20,218 nt of DNA. Origin: Chlorobium sp. Its GTDB lineage: Bacteria > Bacteroidota > Chlorobiia > Chlorobiales > Chlorobiaceae. Under the pieces are notes generated by a model. The model worked only from the letters and a program-made list of their open reading frames with translations. It was not told the DNA's origin and did no database searches. Where the stretch lies: positions 1-20,218 of the forward strand of contig JANQFD010000065.1 in the NCBI GenBank assembly GCA_028278005.1, given 5' to 3'. Both the position numbers and the translations under genes were made by a program. Of this stretch, positions 14,410 to 20,218 are shown one piece after another (positions within the stretch are counted from its first letter, which is position 1; the number at the start of each line of letters is the position of its first letter).

Positions 14410-17181
14410 TCAGAAGTCGGCCTTTACGCCAACCAGGAACCGTCTGTCATACCACTCTTCCTGGGCAACGTACTGTTTATCGCCCTGATAGAAGCGGAGC
14501 GGCTGGTTGGTAAGGTTGCTGATCTCGAAATACAGCTGCACGATATCGTTGAAACGGTAAGCCCCGTTCAGGTCGAGGTGGAACGCGCTGTCATAGTAGC
14601 GGTCTTCCCATTTGTTTTCCCCGATAGAACCTTCCTCAGCATCAATGAAGTCGCTGTGGTAGTTTGCCGAAAGGCGGATGTTAAACGGTCCGTTCTCGTA
14701 AGCAATCGATCCGTTAGCGGTGTGCTTGGGGCTGCCGGGCAGCGGCAGGTCGTCATCCTCGCGTCCTTCGATGTTGAAATTGTCGATGTCGGAATTCGTA
14801 TAGGTATAGTTAAGATACAGCCCCAGACCCGGAATGAACGGCAGCTGGAACTGCGCAGCGGCTTCAGCGCCCATGAGCGTTCCGTCACCGGCATTGACCG
14901 GCTGGAACTGCTCGAAGGTTTCCCCCGAATAATCGACATCTTCCTTTTTGGTGATGATGAAGTCGCTGATTGATTTGTAGAACACGCCTGCAGAGAGAAT
15001 ACCGACATCGCTCAGGTAATGCTCGATCATCAGGTCGATGTTTTTCGAGAGCGTCGGTTCAAGGTCGGGGTTGCCGATTTTGATCTCCTCGTCTTCAGCA
15101 ACGATTTCCTGGTATGGAGCGAGATCGAAGTAGTTCGGTCTTGCCAGAGAGTGTGTATAGGCAAGCTTGATGTTGGTGAACTCGTTGATCTTGTAGCGCA
15201 AGTGGATATACGGCAGGACGTTGGTGTAGTCCGAAGGGCTGCCCTTGACCGCTGCAAGAGAGTCTTCATCTGCAAAGTACTTGAATGCGTTGTACTCGTT
15301 GCGGGTATGCTCGAGCCTGACGCCGCCGAGAAGGGTTGTGTTATCGTTCAGGCCGCAGGTTGCCATTGCATATACCGCCTTGACCTGCTCTTCAGCATCG
15401 AAATTTCCGGCAAGCTCTTCCTTGACAGCCTCTTTTTCGAAATCAGCGGATTCAAGATCGAGCCCCCCAAGAAACTCATTGGAGACAAACACTCCTGATC
15501 TGTATTTGTCGCCCGGCAGGAAGTTGTCCTTTGTTTCATCTTTCAGGTTCGCGAAAGCAAGGCTTTGGAAAGCATCTTCGTCAGCCGGTTCGTATTCGTA
15601 GAACTCGTTATCCCTCTCCTTCTTTTTGTCCCGGATCTTTCCACCGAACTTGAGATCGAGGCCGTCGCAGACCTTGTAGTTGAAGTTCAGCCCGAAATTC
15701 TTGTCGATGTCTTCGGTGTATTGATGTTCTTCGGTCAGCTCCTTCAGGCTCCAGGTATCGCTGTTGCTGACACCTCCGGATACATCGGGATTGAGCAGTG
15801 TAACGAACGGGTTTTCAGCATCACTGATATCAACCGAAAACGGTTGATTTTTTGCTCTGAAGTTGATATACCGTTCATTGGGCCGGTCTTCCGAGGCTTT
15901 TGAATATGATGCCTGCCAGTCGACATCGAGACTGCCGAAATCATGGTCACCACTGAGGGTGAAGGACATCATCCGCTGGTCTTCGAGCCGGGCGTCTTTT
16001 TCAGTTCCGCCTTTGGTTTCACGCTCTATCGTCGCCAGGTCCTCATCAAGATCCTTGTACTTGGTACGGAAACGGTTCTCGAAGTCATCTCTCCAGTTGT
16101 AGATGCCGTTGAACTTCAGTACATGGTTCTCGTTAAAACGGTAGTCGAGTCCCCCGGAAAAGCTCCTGCGGATACGCTGCACGTCGTATTTTCTAACCTG
16201 GAACTCCTTGATTCCCTCTATGCCGTCGTCTCCGGCATCCCACTCGGCTTCGATGTTGTCCGAGCCGAAATCGTTGTTGTCATAGGAGAAACTCAGGAGG
16301 AGGCCGAGTTTGTCATCCGCGAAACGGTTCCCGTAGGTGCCGCCGAACTGATAGCGTTCACCGCCGGTTCCATCGAGCAGGTTCAGACCTCCACCTGCTG
16401 TCAGAGAGATTCTTTCTTCGGTAGGAACCTTTGTGACAAGGTTTATCGAGCCACCGATTGCATCGGCATCCATGTCGGGCGTCAATGCCTTGGTAACTTC
16501 TATTGTCTGAATCATATCCGCCGGAACAAGGTCAAGCTGGATTGTCCTGTTTTCCGCTTCGGCTGAAGGGATACGTTCGCCGTTGATAGTAACCGAGTTG
16601 AAACGAGGCTCCGTTCCGCGGATGTGGCCGAAACGGGCTTCACCCTGATCTTTGAAAACACTGATGCCGGGAATTCTTTTCAAGGCATCGCCGATATTGG
16701 AATCGGGAAATTTGCCGATCTGGTCCGATGCAACGACATTGGTGACATTGACATCGTTCTTCTGCTGGTTCAGGGCCTTTGCCTGTCCCTTGAGGAATTC
16801 ACCCACAACGGTGATCTCCTCGCTGACAACGACACCGGGTTTCATCCGAATATCCTTTCTTACCGTTTTGCCGGGTGAAAGGGTTACGGGATAATCCCCT
16901 TTTACATAGCCGATATAGGACGCTTCGACAACCGCCGAGGCTCCGGAAACGTTTTCTAACCGGTAACGGCCGTCCTGGCCGGTGACCGTTCCTTTGGATG
17001 TTCCCTTGATTGAAACGTTGACCCCGGGAAGCGGAAGTCCGTCAACATCGTCGACCACTCTTCCGGTGATGGTGCTTGAAGACATGGTGCCGGTAGCTGC
17101 CTGAGCAAAGGCTGAGACCGGCATGCCCCAGCCCAGCAGTACCGCAAGGCAGAGATAAATGAGTGCCGCTGTTTTTTTCAT
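14410..17181 (-). CDS. TonB-dependent outer-membrane receptor, probably for phytate or a phosphorylated inositol
   Basis: A 923-residue receptor. The signal peptide ends SAFA (residue 26). Residues about 37-114 form a carboxypeptidase-regulatory-like beta domain (ITGRVVDDVDGLPLPGVNVS, GTVTGQDGRYRLENV), as in Bacteroidota-type receptors. A TonB-box-like stretch, EEITVVGEF, follows at 121-129. The plug is about 140-251 (NVVASDQIGKFPDSNIGDAL, RIPGIS, IRGTEPRFNSVTINGERIP, ADAIGGSINLVTK). The remainder is a beta-barrel ending in a terminal Phe. The plug wording fits the TonB-Xanth-Caul receptor group (TIGR01782), which commonly sits next to beta-propeller phytases or carbohydrate enzymes. It would import the ligand using TonB energy; the phytate link is inferred from the neighbour. 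AAGGG lies about 10 bases before the ATG. No tonB, exbB or exbD gene is in the window. Confidence 0.9.
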   Translation of the reverse strand: MKKTAALIYLCLAVLLGWGMPVSAFAQAATGTMSSSTITGRVVDDVDGLPLPGVNVSIKGTSKGTVTGQDGRYRLENVSGASAVVEASYIGYVKGDYPVTLSPGKTVRKDIRMKPGVVVSEEITVVGEFLKGQAKALNQQKNDVNVTNVVASDQIGKFPDSNIGDALKRIPGISVFKDQGEARFGHIRGTEPRFNSVTINGERIPSAEAENRTIQLDLVPADMIQTIEVTKALTPDMDADAIGGSINLVTKVPTEERISLTAGGGLNLLDGTGGERYQFGGTYGNRFADDKLGLLLSFSYDNNDFGSDNIEAEWDAGDDGIEGIKEFQVRKYDVQRIRRSFSGGLDYRFNENHVLKFNGIYNWRDDFENRFRTKYKDLDEDLATIERETKGGTEKDARLEDQRMMSFTLSGDHDFGSLDVDWQASYSKASEDRPNERYINFRAKNQPFSVDISDAENPFVTLLNPDVSGGVSNSDTWSLKELTEEHQYTEDIDKNFGLNFNYKVCDGLDLKFGGKIRDKKKERDNEFYEYEPADEDAFQSLAFANLKDETKDNFLPGDKYRSGVFVSNEFLGGLDLESADFEKEAVKEELAGNFDAEEQVKAVYAMATCGLNDNTTLLGGVRLEHTRNEYNAFKYFADEDSLAAVKGSPSDYTNVLPYIHLRYKINEFTNIKLAYTHSLARPNYFDLAPYQEIVAEDEEIKIGNPDLEPTLSKNIDLMIEHYLSDVGILSAGVFYKSISDFIITKKEDVDYSGETFEQFQPVNAGDGTLMGAEAAAQFQLPFIPGLGLYLNYTYTNSDIDNFNIEGREDDDLPLPGSPKHTANGSIAYENGPFNIRLSANYHSDFIDAEEGSIGENKWEDRYYDSAFHLDLNGAYRFNDIVQLYFEISNLTNQPLRFYQGDKQYVAQEEWYDRRFLVGVKADF

Positions 17182-17280
17182 TTTTTGAATTCCCTTATTG
17201 TTGGAAAGCCTCTGAAAATCCCCCCATGAAACCAGGTGCCCTTAGGTTATCGCTTTGGCGGTTCACTGCAAATACCCGAC

Positions 17281-17309
17281 GTGTAACATTTGTGTAAAAG
17301 TCTTGTTGA
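17281..17309 (-). promoter_or_regulatory. Candidate Pho box upstream of the TonB receptor/phytase genes
   Basis: Read on the minus strand, TCAACA (17304-17309), a 6-base spacer, TTACAC (17292-17297), a 5-base spacer and TTACAC (17281-17286) form direct repeats with a period of 11-12 bases. This resembles the TT(A/C/T)ACA repeats with about 5-base spacing bound by the phosphate-response regulator PhoP/PhoB family. It lies about 100 bases upstream of the receptor ATG, a sensible place for an activator site. The phosphate-scavenging role of the downstream genes supports it, but the call is from pattern only. Confidence 0.4.
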
Positions 17310-17360
17310 GAAATTGTTGCCTGGCGTGTTTATGCGGTACAGGGGGTTCTGTCGGGCAGA

Positions 17361-17398
17361 ATGTTCCCTTTGTCATTGAACGACAGACAGGGAAGCAT
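17361..17398. repeat. Bulged stem-loop in the divergent intergenic region
   Basis: ATGTTCCCT (17361-17369) pairs with AGGGAA-G-CAT (17389-17398) with one bulged G. Inside it TGTC (17371-17374) pairs with GACA (17382-17385) around a short loop. The two-part stem could form in an RNA read from either strand. There is no T-run, so it is not a clear terminator. Confidence 0.35.
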
Positions 17399-17478
17399 AT
17401 TGGGGCCGCATGTGGAAATTTCAGAGGAAAGCCGTAAAAACTTCCAGCTATTGAAGTCATGCAGGTATGTTGCTCTGG

Positions 17479-17496
17479 TGTCTCAGTTGTGAGACA
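17479..17496. promoter_or_regulatory. Perfect inverted repeat, possible repressor operator
   Basis: TGTCTCA (17479-17485) and TGAGACA (17490-17496) are perfect inverse copies around a 4-base centre, GTTG. The size and symmetry suit a dimeric regulator site about 180 bases upstream of the WecA-like gene that begins the kef group. No regulator gene is adjacent, and no tail of T residues follows, so an operator is more likely than a terminator. Confidence 0.4.
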
Positions 17497-17675
17497 GTTG
17501 TCGCGTTAACGGGATGATTGTCTGATGCTGTCATGGGGCAATTTCTTCCTGGCCACATTATGGCTACATCTTCTATGTTGTTTTATGGCATGATGTTATG
17601 ATGCTGCGTCCAAGGTCTGGCATGGTTTTTGACCTTTTAATGTAGCGTAGATCATTAACCCCAAACACCACGATC

Positions 17676-18446
17676 ATGGACGCCAGCAAAGCAATGTATC
17701 GCTCTCCTTCCGTAACAGAGGAGAAACCCGCCGGAAACAAAAGGCTTCAATGGCATCTGCTTCTGCAGATCGCGGCTGCAGATGCCGTCTTATGGGTATT
17801 TCCCGACCTTGCCCTGAAGTCCCTGGGTACCGTATACGGTCTGGGTGCAGTTGAAACGGGAGGATTTGCCCTTTTTGCCAGCATTTTGTTCATCCTGGTC
17901 ATGATGAATGCAACGGCAGCGGCGGGCAGAGCCGGACTATCCCGCTCGACGGCGTTGATTGCGTTCTCCGCATATGCGTTTTTGGCCTGGATGGTACAGG
18001 CAACGACCGTTCTCTATGTTTCCCTGGGTTCTGCACTGGTGCTTTCAGTCTTGCATCTTACTCCTGCCATACAGCTTCGAGGCAGAATCGAAAACATGGC
18101 GCTGGGTCTCCTTCTGGCTGCGACTGCCCTTGGGCTTGTCGAAAGTTCATCAGGAACGGTTTCTTTCCCGGCTGCTCTTATGGTGCTCGGTTATCCGGTA
18201 GTCAACATTCTCGGTGTTGCGGTAAAACGCATGCTGAGCGGCGGCAGCCCATACGTTCATGACCGTTCGCACATGCATGACGCCATGATTTCTGCAGGCA
18301 AGAAGAGAGCGGATATCCGTATCTACAGTATCGGCATATCTGTCATATGTGCCCTTGTAGCGGTGGCAGCGGTTGTGGCCGGTCTTTCAGATGTGATGCT
18401 GTATGCTGTCATGGCCGGGATCCTGATTATCTTTGTTCTCGGCTAA
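17676..18446 (+). CDS. WecA/TagO-like membrane protein lacking the catalytic residues
   Basis: A 256-residue membrane protein with about seven hydrophobic segments. Its C-terminal half lines up by eye with the polyprenyl-phosphate N-acetylhexosamine-1-phosphate transferases (WecA, TagO, MraY superfamily). LGYPVVNILGVAVKRML (171-187) stands where LG.P..D........RR is usual, and SPYVHDRSHMHDAM (191-204) where PF.PDR.H.HH.L is usual. The residues of catalysis are gone: LRGRIEN (134-140) occupies the place of F.GD.GS, NATAAAGRAGL (78-88) that of N..D..DGLA, and Asn177 that of Asp. At 256 residues it also lacks the N-terminal part with the DD motif (the family is about 320-370). It could be a pseudoenzyme that binds a lipid carrier or a partner, or a decayed gene. 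ATG at 17676 has no clear ribosome site. A KefF-like gene follows after 89 bp. Confidence 0.6.
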   Translation: MDASKAMYRSPSVTEEKPAGNKRLQWHLLLQIAAADAVLWVFPDLALKSLGTVYGLGAVETGGFALFASILFILVMMNATAAAGRAGLSRSTALIAFSAYAFLAWMVQATTVLYVSLGSALVLSVLHLTPAIQLRGRIENMALGLLLAATALGLVESSSGTVSFPAALMVLGYPVVNILGVAVKRMLSGGSPYVHDRSHMHDAMISAGKKRADIRIYSIGISVICALVAVAAVVAGLSDVMLYAVMAGILIIFVLG

Positions 18447-18535
18447 AGGATTGCGCCGTCTGCTTGCCTCGCGGGAGTCGGCACCGTATCTTTTATCTGG
18501 AGCAGGTTAACAGTATCAAGCAAACCGGTGTTGTT

Positions 18536-19129
18536 TTGAGGAAGGTCCTTATAGTTTTTGCACATCCCGCATTTGAAAAATCACGAGTCAACAGAATGCT
18601 CATCGACGGGGCAGATGATATCGAGGGAGTGACGTTTCACGATCTGTATGAGGAATATCCCGATATGGATATAGACGTGAAAGCCGAGCAGGAGCTGCTT
18701 ATGAAGCATGAAGTCATTCTTTTCCAGTATCCTTTTTTCCTGTTCGGCGTTCCCTCGCTCCTCAAGGAGTGGATGGATCTTGTGCTGGTTCACGGATGGG
18801 CATTCGGCAGAAACGGTAATGCCCTGAAAGGGAAATGGGCGTGCCATGTCGTTACTACAGGAGGCAGTAAAACTTCATACACAAAGGAGGGATACAATCG
18901 TTTTACCATGAGAGAACTGCTTGCGCCTCTGGAGCAGGCCTGTTGTCTTTGCGGGATGCAGTTTTTGCCTCCATATGTTATTCATGGTACCAACGTCATG
19001 AAACCTGAACGGATTCAGCAGCATACAAAGCATTACAGGTCGATGCTGCATCTTCTTGCCGACAAGAGTTTCAATCCGGAGAATTTACAAGGCCTCGACA
19101 ATCTTATCGATCAATTCAGGAAAGGATGA
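18536..19129 (+). CDS. KefF/KefG-like flavoprotein, ancillary subunit of the K+ efflux system
   Basis: A 197-residue flavodoxin-fold protein of the NAD(P)H:quinone oxidoreductase family. Motifs, counting from TTG 18536: VLIVFAHP (4-11), DLYEEYPDMDID (36-47), QYPFFLFGVPSLLKEWMDLV (64-83), HGWAFG (86-91), TTGG (107-110) and LPPYVIHGT (144-152). These match E. coli KefF nearly block for block. KefF binds FMN and the cytoplasmic loop of KefC, which is needed for full K+ efflux activity, and has weak quinone reductase activity. The start is uncertain: no ATG is near the beginning of the conserved domain, so TTG at 18536 is the best choice, and the ribosome site is poor. The Kef channel gene begins seven bases after its stop codon with AAGGA inside its end, so the two are co-translated. 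Confidence 0.85.
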   Translation: MRKVLIVFAHPAFEKSRVNRMLIDGADDIEGVTFHDLYEEYPDMDIDVKAEQELLMKHEVILFQYPFFLFGVPSLLKEWMDLVLVHGWAFGRNGNALKGKWACHVVTTGGSKTSYTKEGYNRFTMRELLAPLEQACCLCGMQFLPPYVIHGTNVMKPERIQQHTKHYRSMLHLLADKSFNPENLQGLDNLIDQFRKG

Positions 19130-19135
19130 CGGCTC

Positions 19136-20218
19136 ATGCATGAGGGAGGTTTTTTATTTCAGGCGTTTGTCTATCTGACCGCCGCAGTTGTTTCAGTGCC
19201 CGTGGCCAAAAAGCTCGGCCTTGGATCGGTGTTAGGGTACCTCATAGCAGGAATCATTATCGGTCCTTTTGTCCTCGGACTTGTCGGCAGTGAGGGCCAG
19301 GATGTGATGCAGTTTGCCGAGTTCGGCATCATCATGATGCTTTTTCTAATCGGACTCGAGCTGGAGCCTGCAATGATCTGGAAGCTGAAAGGTTCTATAC
19401 TCGGCATGGGTGGTGCTCAGGTATCTGCAACGGCTTTGCTCCTGATGGCGATTGCGCTCTTTTTCGGTCTTCAGTGGCAGACAGCCCTGGCGCTCGGTCT
19501 TGTTCTGGCGCTTTCTTCAACGGCGATAGTGCTGCAGACGCTGCACGAGAAAGGATTGATGCAGACCGACGGCGGACAGAACTCCTTTTCTGTACTGCTT
19601 TTTCAGGATATTGCGATTATACCGATTCTTGCGCTCCTGCCCCTGCTTGCAACAGGTCATGTTACGGATCACGGATCTCATGGAGAGAGTGGTCATGGTG
19701 CAGGTGCGACATGGATTGACGGACTGCCGATATGGGGGCAGACAGTCGCAGTGCTTGGCGTTGTTGCCGGTATCATACTTGCAGGAAAATACCTGATCAA
19801 TCCGGCTTTTCGTCTCATTGCAAAAACCAGGCTTCGCGAGCTGTTCACCGCCGCGGCTCTTTTGCTTGTTGTTGCAATTACCATTCTGATGGGCAAGGTC
19901 GGGCTGAGTCCGGCGCTCGGGGCCTTCATAGCAGGCGTCGTGCTTGCTCAGAGCGAATATCGTCATGAGCTTGAAACAGACATAGAACCGTTCAAAGGGC
20001 TGCTTCTCGGACTGTTCTTTATCTCGGTAGGGGCATCGATCGATTTCAATGTGGTTACGGCAAACCCGATCCTGATCATCGAGCTGGTGGGAGCGCTTCT
20101 TTTACTCAAATTTATCGTGCTTGCGGTTATCGGAAGGATTTTCGGGATGAGCTTCGATAATATTCTGCTTTTTGCGCTCGCTCTTGCCGAAGGCGGTGAG
20201 TTCGCATTCGTGCTTTTT
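19136..20218 (+). CDS. KefB/KefC-type K+/H+ antiporter, N-terminal 361 residues (cut by window edge)
   Basis: The frame from ATG 19136 stays open to the last base, giving 361 codons of the membrane part. It matches E. coli KefC through GLGSVLGYLIAGIIIGP, LFLIGLELEP, ALSSTAIVLQ, VLLFQDIAIIP (Asp158) and the regulatory loop EYRHELETDIEPFKGLLLGL, followed by FFISVGASIDF. Kef proteins exchange cytoplasmic K+ for H+ when electrophile-thiol adducts bind, acidifying the cell as protection. The C-terminal RCK/TrkA-N domain that binds the ligand would lie beyond the edge and cannot be checked. A His- and Gly-rich loop (His175, 179, 182, 187; bases 19655-19708) between two helices is absent from the E. 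coli protein as I remember it. ATG is preceded by AAGGA about 10 bases upstream and follows the KefF-like gene by 6 bases. Confidence 0.9.
   Translation, partial: MHEGGFLFQAFVYLTAAVVSVPVAKKLGLGSVLGYLIAGIIIGPFVLGLVGSEGQDVMQFAEFGIIMMLFLIGLELEPAMIWKLKGSILGMGGAQVSATALLLMAIALFFGLQWQTALALGLVLALSSTAIVLQTLHEKGLMQTDGGQNSFSVLLFQDIAIIPILALLPLLATGHVTDHGSHGESGHGAGATWIDGLPIWGQTVAVLGVVAGIILAGKYLINPAFRLIAKTRLRELFTAAALLLVVAITILMGKVGLSPALGAFIAGVVLAQSEYRHELETDIEPFKGLLLGLFFISVGASIDFNVVTANPILIIELVGALLLLKFIVLAVIGRIFGMSFDNILLFALALAEGGEFAFVLF

Larger units (their letters stand above)
17182..17675. other. Divergent intergenic region, 494 bp
   Basis: It lies between the minus-strand receptor and the plus-strand WecA-like gene and has no convincing ORF. 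It holds a Pho-box-like repeat facing the receptor (17281-17309), a bulged stem-loop (17361-17398) and a perfect 7-bp inverted repeat (17479-17496), each listed separately. It also has a TTGACC (17629-17634) that resembles a -35 element for the plus-strand gene but lacks a good -10 at the right distance. The length leaves room for two promoters with operators or for a small RNA. Confidence 0.5.

Noticed and set aside
14398..14973. Plus-strand frames opposite the TonB receptor, up to 207 codons
   Set aside because: They lie wholly within the receptor gene, show low-complexity Val/Ile-rich text from reversed codons and have no ribosome sites.
17182..17675. Cobalamin or other riboswitch before the TonB receptor
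   Set aside because: No B12-box or other known riboswitch core could be recognised on the minus strand, and the neighbour phytase points to phosphate rather than cobalamin.

Overview
The window reads as one stretch of chromosome (about 50% GC by eye) from a Gram-negative anaerobe-type bacterium. It encodes outer-membrane proteins, a TonB-dependent receptor, lipoproteins and good Shine-Dalgarno sites. The protein style and the mix of Mrp antiporter, TAXI-TRAP transporter and Kef system suggest a green sulfur bacterium (Chlorobiota), probably a marine or salt-tolerant one such as Prosthecochloris or Chlorobium. That placement is inference from memory; no rRNA or photosynthesis gene is present to prove it.

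Layout: (1) 1-191, the AT-rich end of an unrecognised ORF, cut by the left edge. (2) 524-1741, a secreted discoidin-like plus OmpA-domain envelope protein. (3) 1880-4000, a six-TM hybrid histidine kinase closely resembling the Vibrio quorum-sensing receptor CqsS; its first receiver domain has lost its phospho-Asp. (4) 4262-9930, a complete seven-gene Mrp cation/proton antiporter operon (mrpA-G), nearly all joints being 4-bp ATGA overlaps. (5) 10013-10486, a small His-rich DUF2231-like membrane protein. (6) 10599-13287, a TAXI-type TRAP transporter (binding protein plus fused permease). (7) On the minus strand, 17181 down to 13237, a TonB-dependent receptor followed by a lipoprotein beta-propeller phytase, separated by a strong intrinsic terminator and preceded by a Pho-box-like repeat. 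(8) From 17676 to the right edge, a degenerate WecA/TagO-like membrane protein, a KefF-like flavoprotein and the first 361 codons of a KefB/KefC-type K+/H+ antiporter.

How they may work together: Mrp would export Na+ at the expense of the proton gradient. It would thereby maintain the Na+ gradient that TRAP transporters normally use, so groups 4 and 6 could form a sodium circuit. The receptor and phytase would capture and dephosphorylate phytate or a similar phosphorylated inositol under phosphate limitation. The Kef pair would acidify the cytoplasm by K+ efflux during electrophile stress. The CqsS-like kinase suggests sensing of a small diffusible signal, but no synthase gene lies nearby. 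The most unusual items are the CqsS-like kinase, the catalytically stripped WecA-like protein upstream of kef, and the Pho-box candidate upstream of the receptor/phytase pair.
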